Assembly (NCBI RefSeq): GCF_004362215.1
Contig: NZ_SNWR01000001.1
Span: forward strand, 3,888,001 to 3,952,000
Reading direction: 5' to 3'
Source: Paractinoplanes brasiliensis
GTDB lineage: Bacteria; Actinomycetota; Actinomycetes; Mycobacteriales; Micromonosporaceae
DNA length: 64,000 bases
The notes under the pieces were generated by a model. It made no database searches. It saw nothing but the letters and a program-made list of their open reading frames with translations, and had not been told where the DNA came from. Positions 9,665 to 18,675 of the stretch are shown one piece after another (within the stretch, counting starts at the first letter, position 1; each line of letters opens with the position of its first letter). A program made the position numbers and the translations under genes.

Positions 9665-10993
9665 GTGACAGTGCTCGGCACCGCCGTCGACCCGCGCACC
9701 CCCGGCTATCCGGAGGCCCGTAACGCCACCCTCGACCGGCTCGACCGGCTGGAGGCGGCGCTGGAGGAGGCCCGCGCGGGCGGCGGCGAGCGGGCGGTCA
9801 CCCGGCATCACGCCCGTGGCAAACTGCTGCCCCGGGAACGCATCGAGATGCTGCTCGACCAGGACGGCCCGTTCCTGGAGCTGTCGCCGGTCTCGGGCTG
9901 GGGCACCGAGTTCCCCGTGGGCGCGGGCGTGGTCACCGGCATCGGCGTGGTCGAGGCCGTCGAGTGCATGATCATCGCGACCGACCCCACCGTCGAGGGC
10001 ACGGCCGCCAACCCGTACGCGGTGGAGAAGATCCGCCGGGCCGCCCGTATCGCCGCGGCCGACCGGTTGCCGCTGGTGAACCTGGTCGAGTCGGCCGCCG
10101 AGACCCCGGGGGCCGGTCCACCGCCGGGCGGCAGCATCGCGCGCGACCTGAGCCGGCTGTCCACCCGGCGGGTGCCCGCCGTCTGTGTCGTCTTCGGGCC
10201 GACCAGCGGGGACACCGCGTACCTGCCCGCCCTCGCCGACTACACGATCATGGTGCGCGGACATGCCAAGAGGCTGACCCATTCCCGTCCCCGGGCCGGC
10301 GCCAACGGTTCCGACGTCCGCGCTCCCGCCGATCAGCTGGCCGAGGACGAACGCGACGCGCTGCGCCTGGCCCGTCAGTGCGTACGCCGTCTGAACTGGC
10401 GCAAGTGCGGCCCCCCACCCCGCACGTTCCCGCCCGCCGAGCCCAAGTACGACGCCGAGGACCTGCTCGCGCTGGCCGGGCCGTCCACCCTGTTCGACCC
10501 GCGCGAGGTGCTGGCCAGGCTGCTCGACGGCAGCGAGTTCGACGAGTTCAAGCCCGCCGTCGGGGCCGCCGTGCTGGCGGGCTGGGGCGAGCTGCACGGC
10601 TACCCGGTCGGGGTCCTGGCCGCCGCCGACGTCCCACCGACCGCCGCCGACACCCAGAAGGCGGTGCATTTCATCCAGCTCGCCAACGCCACCGACACGT
10701 CCCTGCTGCTCCTGCAGCGCGACGACGCCGGCATCCTCGGCTCCGGGACGGTGGACGCGCTCGCGCACTCCACCGTCCCGCTGCTCGCTCTCAACACCGG
10801 ACGCACCGGCGACCCCCGCTTCGCCTTCAGCTGGCCTGCCGACGGCCCGGCGGCCGGCGGGGACGACGACGGCGTCATCGACCCCCGCGACACGCGCACC
10901 GTGCTCGGCCTCTGCCTCTCCGCCGTGCACAGTGCGGTCGTCGAGGGCGCCGGGCACGTCGGCACGTTCCGACCCGGAAAGGTGGACCAGTGA
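9665..10993 (+). CDS. Acyl-CoA carboxylase carboxyltransferase-like subunit, divergent and short
   Basis: A 442-residue relative of the beta subunits of propionyl/acetyl/methylcrotonyl-CoA carboxylases, which usually have about 510-540 residues. Family landmarks: RHHARGKLLPRERIEMLLD near the N-terminus, VVTGIGVVEAVECMIIATDPTVEGT, and IDPRDTRTVLGLCLSAVHSA at the end. The parts that normally build the catalytic oxyanion holes are altered: the usual DSGGAR-type loop reads VESAAETPGA, and the second-domain glycine-rich GGAY-type segment is missing. Start: GTG at 9665, weak ribosome binding site. The stop overlaps the biotin carboxylase start (GTGA), so the pair is made together. It may be a specialised or non-catalytic paralogue. 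Confidence 0.82.
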   Translation: MTVLGTAVDPRTPGYPEARNATLDRLDRLEAALEEARAGGGERAVTRHHARGKLLPRERIEMLLDQDGPFLELSPVSGWGTEFPVGAGVVTGIGVVEAVECMIIATDPTVEGTAANPYAVEKIRRAARIAAADRLPLVNLVESAAETPGAGPPPGGSIARDLSRLSTRRVPAVCVVFGPTSGDTAYLPALADYTIMVRGHAKRLTHSRPRAGANGSDVRAPADQLAEDERDALRLARQCVRRLNWRKCGPPPRTFPPAEPKYDAEDLLALAGPSTLFDPREVLARLLDGSEFDEFKPAVGAAVLAGWGELHGYPVGVLAAADVPPTAADTQKAVHFIQLANATDTSLLLLQRDDAGILGSGTVDALAHSTVPLLALNTGRTGDPRFAFSWPADGPAAGGDDDGVIDPRDTRTVLGLCLSAVHSAVVEGAGHVGTFRPGKVDQ

Positions 10994-12996
10994 TCCGACG
11001 TCTTCTGGTGGCCGACCGTGGCGAGACCGCCCGCCGGGTGTTCGCCACCTGCCGCCTGGTCGGCGTCGAGACGGTCGCCGTCTATTCCGGCGCCGATTCC
11101 GACGCCCCCCACGTCGGCGAGGCCGATTACGCCGTACGCCTCGACGGCGGCACGCCCCGCTCGTCGTACCTGCGAGGCGACCTGATCATCACCGCGGCCC
11201 AGCGTTCCGGCGCCAACGCGATCCACCCCGGCATCGGCGAGCTGGCCGAGGACCCCGACTTCGCCTCGGCCGTGGCCGACGCCGGGATGATCTGGGTCGG
11301 CGCCCCGGCCAAGACGCTCGGCGTGCTGCGCAGCAAGCGCGAGACCAAGGCGCTGGTCGCGGAGGCCCGGGTGCCGGTGCTGCCCAGCTTCACCGACCCG
11401 TCCGAGGTGCCCGGCTTCCCGGTGCTGATCAAGCCGGACACCGGCGCGGGCGGCGCTGGGCTGCGGGTCGTGCGGGACGCGGCCACCCTGCTCGAGGCGC
11501 TCGCCTCGACCAGGCGCGAGGTGGGCGGCGAGGTCTACTGCGAGCCGTACGTCGAGGATGTGCGCCACATCGAGGTGCCGATCATCGCCGACGAGCACGG
11601 CGCGGTGATCCCGTTCGGCGAGCGCGAGTGCTCGATCCAGCGCCGCTACCAGAAGATCGTCGAGGAGACGCCGTCCCCGGCCGTCGACCCGGGGCTGCGC
11701 GAGGAGCTGTGCCGCGCGGCCATTGTCACGGTCCGGGCGCTCGGCTATGTGGGCGCGGGGGCGGTCGAGTTCCTGCTCGACACGAACGGCGACTTCTGGT
11801 TCCTCGAGCTCACCCCGACCCTGCAGGCCGAGCACGCGGTCACCGAGTGTGTGTCCGGCTACGACCTCGTACGGCTGCAGTTGCTCGTCTCGGAGGGCGG
11901 GAGCCTGCCGATGCCGGGCCCGCCGCCGATCCGGGGGCACGCGATCGAGGTGCGGCTCTGCGCCGAGGACCCGGCGTACGCGTGGCTGCCCGCGACCGGC
12001 ACGCTGCACCGGTTCGCCGTGCCCGACGTGGCCGGCCGGTTCCGCCCCCTGCCCGCCCCCGGCCTGCGGCTCGACGCGGGCGTGCGGGACGGCTCGGTGA
12101 TCGGCGTGCACCACGACTCCACGCTGGCCAAGCTGATCGCCTGGGCGCCGACCCGGCAGGAGGCGGCCCGGATGCTGGCCTCCGCACTGACCCGGGCCCA
12201 GATCCACGGCGTGGCCACCAACCGCGACCTGCTGGTGCGGGCCCTGCGCCACCACGCGTTCCGCACCGGCGACGTGGACACCGGCTTCCTCGACCGGCGG
12301 CCCGAGGTGTTCGCCCCGCTGCTGTCGGCGGTCGATGCCGTACGCCTGTCGTGCCTGGCCGCCGCGCTGGCCGGCGCCGCCGCCCGCCGGGCCTCGGCGA
12401 CCGTGCTCGGTTCGATGCCGTCGGGCTGGCGCAACGTGCCGTCGGGCTCGCAGACGGCGGTGTACGACGGCCCGACCGGCCCGGTCGAGGTCGGCTACCG
12501 GATGAATCGTCACGGCGAGCTGGCCGGCTGGTGGGTGCGTACGGTCGACCCGGAGGAGCTCGACCTGGCCGGGCTGGGGCAGGCGCCGGTGGCCGGTGAC
12601 TACCCCGAGACGGTGGTCGTGCAGGCCGGCGACGAGCGGGTGGTGCTGGACGTCAACGGCATCCGGCTGACCTTCAACGTGCACCGGGTGGGTGAGGTCT
12701 CGTACGTGGACAGCCCGGAGGGCTCGGTGGCGCTGCGCGGCCTGTCCCGGTTCCCGTTGCCAGCCCCCGACGCGGTCGAAGGCTCGCTGATCGCGCCGCT
12801 GCCCGGGGCCGTCCGCCGGGTCCTCGTCGTGCCCGGTCAGCGGGTGCGGGCGGGGGAGTTGCTGCTCACGCTGGAGGCCATGAAGCTGGAGCACCCGGTG
12901 CACGCGCCGAGCGCCGGGGTGGTCGCCTCGCTGCCGGTGCACCCGGGCACCGAGGTCGACACGGGCGAGCTGCTGGCAGTCCTGGCCCCCGAGTAG
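10990..12996 (+). CDS. Biotin carboxylase/BCCP alpha subunit-like protein with altered active site
   Basis: A 668-residue alpha subunit with biotin carboxylase N-domain (1-110), ATP-grasp domain (about 115-310), C-domain (330-440) and a C-terminal biotinyl domain with the attachment motif LEAMKLEHPVHAP. ERECSIQRRYQKIVEETPSP is well conserved. Two usually invariant features differ. The glycine-rich loop reads TGAGGAGLRVV. The motif normally MNTR(I/L)QVEHPVTE reads LTPTLQAEHAVTE, replacing the metal-binding Asn and the catalytic Arg known from the E. coli enzyme. The Arg in EVRLCAEDP is kept. It may therefore be inactive as a carboxylase or work on another substrate. Overlaps the upstream subunit by 4 bases. 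Its 3' end is tandemly duplicated (see 12967-13119). Confidence 0.85.
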   Translation: MIRRLLVADRGETARRVFATCRLVGVETVAVYSGADSDAPHVGEADYAVRLDGGTPRSSYLRGDLIITAAQRSGANAIHPGIGELAEDPDFASAVADAGMIWVGAPAKTLGVLRSKRETKALVAEARVPVLPSFTDPSEVPGFPVLIKPDTGAGGAGLRVVRDAATLLEALASTRREVGGEVYCEPYVEDVRHIEVPIIADEHGAVIPFGERECSIQRRYQKIVEETPSPAVDPGLREELCRAAIVTVRALGYVGAGAVEFLLDTNGDFWFLELTPTLQAEHAVTECVSGYDLVRLQLLVSEGGSLPMPGPPPIRGHAIEVRLCAEDPAYAWLPATGTLHRFAVPDVAGRFRPLPAPGLRLDAGVRDGSVIGVHHDSTLAKLIAWAPTRQEAARMLASALTRAQIHGVATNRDLLVRALRHHAFRTGDVDTGFLDRRPEVFAPLLSAVDAVRLSCLAAALAGAAARRASATVLGSMPSGWRNVPSGSQTAVYDGPTGPVEVGYRMNRHGELAGWWVRTVDPEELDLAGLGQAPVAGDYPETVVVQAGDERVVLDVNGIRLTFNVHRVGEVSYVDSPEGSVALRGLSRFPLPAPDAVEGSLIAPLPGAVRRVLVVPGQRVRAGELLLTLEAMKLEHPVHAPSAGVVASLPVHPGTEVDTGELLAVLAPE

Positions 12997-13119
12997 CCGG
13001 CGGGCGGCGAGCTGCTGGCGGTCCTGGCTCCCGAGTTGACCGCGGGCGGCGAACTGCCCGCGGTCCCGGCTCCGGGGTAGCCCGCGTACGTCGAACTCTC
13101 AGCGGTCCTGGCTTCCGAG
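12967..13119 (+). repeat. Degenerate tandem repeat, four 42-bp units, growing from the 3' end of the biotin carboxylase gene
   Basis: Similar 27-base cores start at 12967, 13009, 13051 and 13093, each exactly 42 bases (14 codons) apart. The first encodes GELLAVLAPE, the last residues of the alpha subunit. The next three read GELLAVLAPE, GELPAVPAPG and VELSAVLASE in the same frame but lie after the stop codon. Divergence increases with distance, and the last copy runs into the 3' end of the convergent kinase gene. This fills the whole gap between the two genes. Confidence 0.85.
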
Positions 13120-14061
13120 CAGCCCGCCGAAGGGCCACTTCTTTTTCGGGGTCTTGGCCGACCGAGGATTGCGGACGGTCGGCGTGTCGTCGCCCGGGGA
13201 GAGCCGGGGCGGCGGCACGTAGTTGTTGATCGGCGGGTTGAGCTGCACGTTGATCAGCAACTCGCGCAGCTGCTGTGCGGTCGGCCGCCGCGCCGGGTCG
13301 TTGGCCATGCCCCAGCGCAGCACGTGCGTGAGCGCGGGCGGCACCCCGGGCAGGTCGGGGATGGGCTGGTGAAACAGGTCCATGAGGGTGAGCAGGCTGG
13401 GGCTGCGCTCGCCGTCCCAGCGCGGCGGGCGGCCCCGCATCACCGCGTAGAGCGTGGCGCAGAGCGCGTAGACGTCGACCGCGCCGGTCGGCTCGTCGTG
13501 GCGGAACATCTCGGGCGGGGCGTAGGCCGGGGTGAGCACTTCGAGGGTGACGGAGGAGTCGCGCATCTCGCCCAGCACGGCCAGCCCGAAGTCGGCCAGC
13601 ACGGCCGTGTTGAACTCCGAGTACAGGATGTTGGCCGGTTTCACGTCGCGGTGCAGCACCCCGTTGGCATGCGAGTGCACGAGCGCGTCGGCGATCTTGA
13701 CGCCGAGGTCGCGGGCCTCGGCCGCGCCGAGCGGGGAGCGGCGCATGCGATCGAGATACGACCCGTCGCACAGTTCCATGATCAGGTAAGGGTGCTGGTC
13801 GACCGTCACGCCGACGTCGAACAGGTCGACCACGTGCGGGTGCGACGACATGCGCCCGGCGGCGCGCGCCTCACGCAGGAAGCGGGCCTGGTCGCGATCG
13901 CTCTCGAGGCGGCGATTTTCCACCTTGATGGCGACCTCGCGGCCCACTGAGTCCTGCATCGCCCGATAGACGGTGGCGTAACCACCACGTGCCATCACCG
14001 ACAACCCGGACATACCAGGCACGTACGGAGCTGGGAGCGCTCCGCTCGGTGTCTCGGTCAT
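13099..14061 (-). CDS. Soluble Ser/Thr protein kinase
   Basis: A 320-residue eukaryotic-type kinase. Visible elements: a glycine-rich loop reduced to RGGYATVY, Lys46 in VAIKVE, Glu64 on the C-helix, the catalytic loop HRDVKPANI (Asp139, Lys141, Asn144), DFG at 157-159 and YAPPEM. The kinase domain ends near residue 265; a short Pro/Lys-rich tail follows with no transmembrane segment, PASTA or other sensor domain, so the protein should be cytoplasmic. It is 51 bases downstream of the cyclase/AAA gene on the same strand and probably co-transcribed. The last codons overlap the outermost copy of the 42-bp repeat, so the C-terminus may differ between relatives. Confidence 0.92.
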   Translation of the reverse strand: MTETPSGALPAPYVPGMSGLSVMARGGYATVYRAMQDSVGREVAIKVENRRLESDRDQARFLREARAAGRMSSHPHVVDLFDVGVTVDQHPYLIMELCDGSYLDRMRRSPLGAAEARDLGVKIADALVHSHANGVLHRDVKPANILYSEFNTAVLADFGLAVLGEMRDSSVTLEVLTPAYAPPEMFRHDEPTGAVDVYALCATLYAVMRGRPPRWDGERSPSLLTLMDLFHQPIPDLPGVPPALTHVLRWGMANDPARRPTAQQLRELLINVQLNPPINNYVPPPRLSPGDDTPTVRNPRSAKTPKKKWPFGGLLGSQDR

Positions 14062-14112
14062 CGCAGCCGGGTTCCTGTCATGGATCTGAAAATACGCCAG
14101 GTCGGTCGAAGA

Positions 14113-17100
14113 TCATCCAGGCACGTCGGACGCGTATACGACACCGGCCGCCGAAGCCGTCTCGACACCCGTGGTCGCGAGCGTGGCGCGCAGTTCCTCG
14201 GCGGCGACACGTTCACTCGTCTGCTCGGTCGAGTACGCCAGCATGACCGCCTCCTCGGCCGCCTCGCGGGCCCGCTCGCAGTGGTCGGCGGCGGCCAGCA
14301 CCCGGGCGTGCGTCATGGCCGCCTGCACGGCGCTGCGCACGTCCTCGGCCTTCACCTCGCGGGCCCGGTTGATCCAGGTCAGGGCGGCCTCGGCCTGGCC
14401 GTCGGCGAGCAGGGCGGACGCGTACGAGGCAAGGGCGTGCCGCCGCGAGAACAGCAACGACGGCGCCCCGGTGTCGGTGGCGATCGGCGCCAGGAGCCCC
14501 ATCGCGGTCTTCGCGTCGCCGGCCCGCAACCGTGCCTCGGCCAGCAGCACCCGCGGGCCGACCTGGGCCGGCGCCAGCGGGTTGTGCGGCTCGACGGCGG
14601 TCATCACCCGGCGGGCGTCGGCCTCGGCCGAGGCCAGGTCACCCCGGTACAGCGCGACGAACCCGCGCAGCGTGCCGGCCATGCCCAGCAGCAACGGATG
14701 ACCCGTACGGCCGGCGTAGCCGAGCGCGTCGGTCAGCAGATCGTAGGCGTGGTCGAACTCGCCCAGCCCGCGAGCGATCGCCCCGCGTACGACCAGAGCC
14801 AGACCCCGCCCCCAGTCGTCGCCGACGGCGTTGAAGTCGCGGTAGGCCCGGCGCGCCTCGCCGTCGGCCTCGGCCAGCTCGCCCAGCTCGGAGGCGGCGT
14901 AAGCCTCCACGGCCCGCAGGGTGCCGACCGCCCACGCCTCGCCCACCCGGTCGCCGAAGGGCAGGAACACCCGGGCCAGCCGCCGCGACTCCTGCAGGCG
15001 GCCCGCCAGCAGCCGGGCGAACGCGGTGGTGCCGCGCAGCCACGAGCGCCCGACCGGGTCGCCCAGCTCGGCGAAGAGGCGGGCCGCCCGGCCGAGCACG
15101 GCGTCGGAGCCCGCGAAGTCACCCCGGGTGGTGGTCACCCAGGCGAGGTTCTGCAGGGCCCAGGCCTGCCCGTGCCGGTCACCGGCCGCGAGCGTCACCT
15201 GATAGGCGGCGGCGAACCGGCTGCTGGCCTGGCTGAGCCGGCCGGCCAGGAAGTCGGCCATGCCCAGCCGGCGCATCGCGTTGGCGCGCTCGGGCAGGAG
15301 CTCGGCCTCGGTGGCCACCTCCAACGCCTCCTGCCAGGCGGCGACGGCGCGGCCGCTGTCGCCCAGCGCCTCGTGGGCCCGGCCGACCACCAGCAGCGCC
15401 TCGGCCCGGTTGACCGGCTCGTCGGCGGCGCTCTTGGCGATCTTTTCGCCGTGCGACAAGGCTTCCTCGGCCCGGCCCAGGCGCAGCAGCGCGCGGGCGT
15501 GCACCAGCTGGTCGGGCAGCGGCAGGAGGCTGTCGGGGGCCAGGGCGGCGGCGCGCTCGGCGTACTCGATGGAGGCGGCCGGCTCGATGTTGGCCAGCGC
15601 CCGGCGGGCCAGGCGGCCCAGCGCCGAGACGCCGAGCGGGGCGACGTCGCGTACGGCGGCCTCGGGCCGAAGCCGCACCGCGTCGGCCAGCTCGACCGCG
15701 CACTCGGCGTGCGTGGCCACGAACGCGTCGCGCTCGTTGTCGGTCAGGTTGAGCCGGGCCGTGGTGTCGTAGCCGGTGCGGCCCATGTTCTCGGGCGCGG
15801 CCCAATTGGCCAGGTAGGCGTGCCGGTCGGCCAGGTCGGCCTTGCCGATGCCGCTGTACGCCGCCTCACGCATGAGCGGAGTGGTGAACGCGTAACCGCC
15901 GCGGGAGCGGTGCAGCATGCGGCGTTGCAGCAGCTCGTCGATCGAACGCTCGAGCTCGACCGCCGCCACCGCGCCCGGCCGCGCGTCGCTCGAGGCCCGC
16001 CGTTCCCGCAGCGCCTCGATGACTCCCGTGGGCACCGAATCGCCGACCACGGCGGCGTCCCGCAACACCGAGCGCGGCTCGGGTGGCAGCGCGTCGATGC
16101 GCGCGGCGAGCACGGCGGCCAGGTCGCGGGAGAGCAGTTGCCGCCCGAGCGAGCCGTCGGCCAGCTGCCACTTGCCGGCCGCGTTGGCCCCCACGGCCGG
16201 GGTCAGCGCGCCCCGCTCCATGAGCAGCGTGATCATCTCGGCCAGATAGAACGGGTTGCCCTGCGCGGTGGCGAGCAGCCGGTCGGTGTCGGCCTGCGGC
16301 AGCTTGCCGCCGTTCAGATAGGACGTGAGCAGCCGGGAGGCGTCCGCGCCGCGAAGCGGGGGCAGGGTGTGCACCTCGGCGTCGGCCAGCCGGGTCAGGG
16401 CGCCCGCCGTACGCACCAGTTCGGGCCGGCCCAGCAGCAGCACCACGACCGGGCCGTCGAGCAGCGAGAGCGTACGGCCCAGCGCGTCCACTGTCGACGC
16501 GGTCGCGTCGTGCAGGTCGTCGACGATCACCACCAGCGGCGCCTCGGCGGTCAGGGCGGTGAGCAGCTCGGCCACGGCCGACGACAGCGCCTCGGCGTCG
16601 GCCCGTTTGCTGCTGGGCTGCCAGTCGGCGCCGGCGGCCGGGCCGACCGGGTTGGCCGGGGCCTCGCCGTAACCCAGCAGCGCGAGCAGCCGGTCGATGT
16701 CGATCGGGGCGGGCTCGCCGTCGTGCCCCAGCCGGTTCGCGAGTTTGCGCAACCTTTCCTCGACCACCGAACGGCCGACGGTGGCCACGACGTCCTTGGG
16801 CAGACCCACCGATTTGCGTACGAGGTCGGCCAGCGGCGCAAATCGGCGGCGCTCACCGAACGCGCGGCAGCGTACCCGCAGCACCCGGGCCCCGGCGTGT
16901 GCCGCATAGCGCCCATTGCCCACGTCGTAGCCCGCGGCCAGCCGCTTGACCTCGCCCGCGAACCGGGACTTGCCGATGCCCGCCTCGGCCGTCATCACCA
17001 TCACGCGCGGGGTGCCCGAGTCGACCGCCTCGGCCAGCCGCCCGGCCACCCGGCCCAGCTCGGTCTCGCGCCCCACGAACGGCGCCTCGTCGCCCAGGCC

Positions 17101-17766
17101 GGACCGGGTGCCCGGCGCGTCGTGCAGGCCGAGCAGCTCGAACGCGGGCACCGGCTCGCGCTTGCCCTTGAGGCGCAGCGGGCGCAGCTGACGCCAGGAC
17201 GCGACGTGCCGGGTGCCGCCGCTCGTGCGGGAGCCGGCGTAGACGGCGCCGACCGCTGCCGCGTCGGCCAGCCGGGCCGCGGTGTTCACGGTGTCGCCGA
17301 TGACGGTGTATTCGATGCCCGCCTGCAGACCGGCCACGACCTCGCCGGTGTTGAGGCCGACGCGCAGGCCGAGCGGGGCGCCGCCGCCACGCTCGTCGTC
17401 GAGCACCCGGCGCACCGCGCGCTGCATGCTCAGCGCGGCCCGGACCGCCCGTTCGGCGTCGTCCTCGTGGGCCACCGGGGCGCCGAAGACAGCCATGATG
17501 CCGTCGCCGGTCAGCTTGTCGACGTGACCGCCGAACGTCTTGACCGCGCCCGCGAGCGCGGCGAGGACCCGGTCGGTGACCGCGCCGACCCGCTCGGGGT
17601 CGAGGTCTTCCGACCAGGAGGTGAAATCGGACAGGTCGCCGAAGAGCACGGTGACGATGCGGCGCTCGGCGGCCGGCAGGGTGGCCGCCGCGGGCAGGGC
17701 CGCACCGCAGTTGTGGCAGAAGCGAGCGCCGGGTACGGCAACGGTTCCACACACAGGACAGGTCAC
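14113..17766 (-). CDS. Class III nucleotidyl cyclase fused to AAA ATPase and TPR-like region
   Basis: A 1217-residue multidomain regulator. Order: a zinc ribbon (Cys3, Cys6, Cys17, Cys20); a class III cyclase domain (about 35-215) with metal-binding Asp44 (LFGDLSDFT) and Asp88 (DKLTGDGIMAVFG), the purine-selecting Lys84 and the transition-state segment YTVIGDTVNTAARL; an AAA/ORC-type ATPase with Walker A EAGIGKSRF near 259 and Walker B-like VVIVDDLHD; and a long helical TPR-like half from about 640. The intact residues favour active adenylate cyclase. The family is widespread in actinobacteria with mostly unknown signals. GTG start overlaps the stop of the metallo-hydrolase gene by 4 bases; the kinase gene follows. 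With crp nearby, a cAMP link is plausible but unproven. Confidence 0.9.
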   Translation of the reverse strand: MTCPVCGTVAVPGARFCHNCGAALPAAATLPAAERRIVTVLFGDLSDFTSWSEDLDPERVGAVTDRVLAALAGAVKTFGGHVDKLTGDGIMAVFGAPVAHEDDAERAVRAALSMQRAVRRVLDDERGGGAPLGLRVGLNTGEVVAGLQAGIEYTVIGDTVNTAARLADAAAVGAVYAGSRTSGGTRHVASWRQLRPLRLKGKREPVPAFELLGLHDAPGTRSGLGDEAPFVGRETELGRVAGRLAEAVDSGTPRVMVMTAEAGIGKSRFAGEVKRLAAGYDVGNGRYAAHAGARVLRVRCRAFGERRRFAPLADLVRKSVGLPKDVVATVGRSVVEERLRKLANRLGHDGEPAPIDIDRLLALLGYGEAPANPVGPAAGADWQPSSKRADAEALSSAVAELLTALTAEAPLVVIVDDLHDATASTVDALGRTLSLLDGPVVVLLLGRPELVRTAGALTRLADAEVHTLPPLRGADASRLLTSYLNGGKLPQADTDRLLATAQGNPFYLAEMITLLMERGALTPAVGANAAGKWQLADGSLGRQLLSRDLAAVLAARIDALPPEPRSVLRDAAVVGDSVPTGVIEALRERRASSDARPGAVAAVELERSIDELLQRRMLHRSRGGYAFTTPLMREAAYSGIGKADLADRHAYLANWAAPENMGRTGYDTTARLNLTDNERDAFVATHAECAVELADAVRLRPEAAVRDVAPLGVSALGRLARRALANIEPAASIEYAERAAALAPDSLLPLPDQLVHARALLRLGRAEEALSHGEKIAKSAADEPVNRAEALLVVGRAHEALGDSGRAVAAWQEALEVATEAELLPERANAMRRLGMADFLAGRLSQASSRFAAAYQVTLAAGDRHGQAWALQNLAWVTTTRGDFAGSDAVLGRAARLFAELGDPVGRSWLRGTTAFARLLAGRLQESRRLARVFLPFGDRVGEAWAVGTLRAVEAYAASELGELAEADGEARRAYRDFNAVGDDWGRGLALVVRGAIARGLGEFDHAYDLLTDALGYAGRTGHPLLLGMAGTLRGFVALYRGDLASAEADARRVMTAVEPHNPLAPAQVGPRVLLAEARLRAGDAKTAMGLLAPIATDTGAPSLLFSRRHALASYASALLADGQAEAALTWINRAREVKAEDVRSAVQAAMTHARVLAAADHCERAREAAEEAVMLAYSTEQTSERVAAEELRATLATTGVETASAAGVVYASDVPG

Positions 17767-18575
17767 AGCGGATCCAACCTGCCTGTGGGTGTTCCTGATT
17801 CCCGTTTTTTGTGATTCAGGTAATCAAGTTGCGCTGCGGCCGACCAGATCGCCGCGAACCGGACGCCCGGCTCGACGTCGGGGTAAACGATGTCGACGAC
17901 CTGCTCGGCGGTGCGGGCGCCCGCGGCGATCGCCGCCTCCACCTGCGCCAACCGCTCGCGCCGATGATCAAGATATTCCCGGGCCACCGCCGAGACGTCC
18001 GCGCGCACCGGTCCGTGGCCGGGCAACATCATCATTTCCCCGTACGCACCGAGGCGCTCGAGACTGGCCAAATAGGCACCCAGGTCACCGTCCGGATGGG
18101 CGACCACTGTCGAGCCACGGCCGAGGATCGTGTCGCCGGTGAACATGAGCCGGTCGTCGGCGTGCTCGGCCAGGAAACTGACCGAGTCGGCGGTGTGGCC
18201 CGGGGTGTTCAGGACGGAGATCTCGATGCCCGCCGCGCCCAGCCGCTCGGCCGGGTCGAGCGGCTCGCCCGCGACGCAGTGGGCGGGGTCGGCCGCCAGC
18301 ACGGCCGTGCCGCCGAGCATCTCGGAGAGGCGGGCGGCGCCCTCGACGTGGTCGTGGTGACCGTGCGTGACCAGAATGAACGCGTACGGCCCCTGGGCGG
18401 CTGTCCGCGTGAGGTGCTCCTCGTCGAGCGGGCCGGGGTCGATCACGATGCCGTGGGCCTCGCCGGGGGCGCGCAGCACCCAGGTGTTGGTGCCGTCAAG
18501 CGTCATCGGACCCGGGTTGGGCGCACGTACCAGCGTCACCCAGCCCGGTAACACCTCCAGCGCAGCACCCCCCAT
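17763..18575 (-). CDS. Metallo-beta-lactamase-fold hydrolase
   Basis: A 270-residue MBL-fold enzyme. The zinc-binding motif THGHHDHVEGA is near residue 79; further ligands lie in NTPGHTAD, FTGDTILGRG and MLPGHGPVR. Substrate is unknown; relatives act on thioesters, lactones or RNA. The ATG at 18575 is chosen because AGGA lies 8 bases upstream; upstream in-frame codons lack conservation. In M. tuberculosis the corresponding gene Rv3677c lies next to crp, with the RidA gene following, so this belongs to the conserved block although crp is now 8 kb away. Overlaps the downstream cyclase gene by 4 bases. Confidence 0.92.
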   Translation of the reverse strand: MGGAALEVLPGWVTLVRAPNPGPMTLDGTNTWVLRAPGEAHGIVIDPGPLDEEHLTRTAAQGPYAFILVTHGHHDHVEGAARLSEMLGGTAVLAADPAHCVAGEPLDPAERLGAAGIEISVLNTPGHTADSVSFLAEHADDRLMFTGDTILGRGSTVVAHPDGDLGAYLASLERLGAYGEMMMLPGHGPVRADVSAVAREYLDHRRERLAQVEAAIAAGARTAEQVVDIVYPDVEPGVRFAAIWSAAAQLDYLNHKKRESGTPTGRLDPL

Positions 18576-18675
18576 GCGCGAAATCCTACGTCGCGCATGG
18601 GGCAATGCGAGAGGACCGGATGTGCGATCTCAGTGCCCGCTCAGGTAACTCTTAGCAACGTACGTGCCTGTACGG

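Noticed and set aside
14080..17814. 1244-codon open frame on the plus strand opposite the cyclase gene
   Set aside because: Arg/Gly/His-rich with no recognisable domain; it is the shadow expected from third-position G+C bias.
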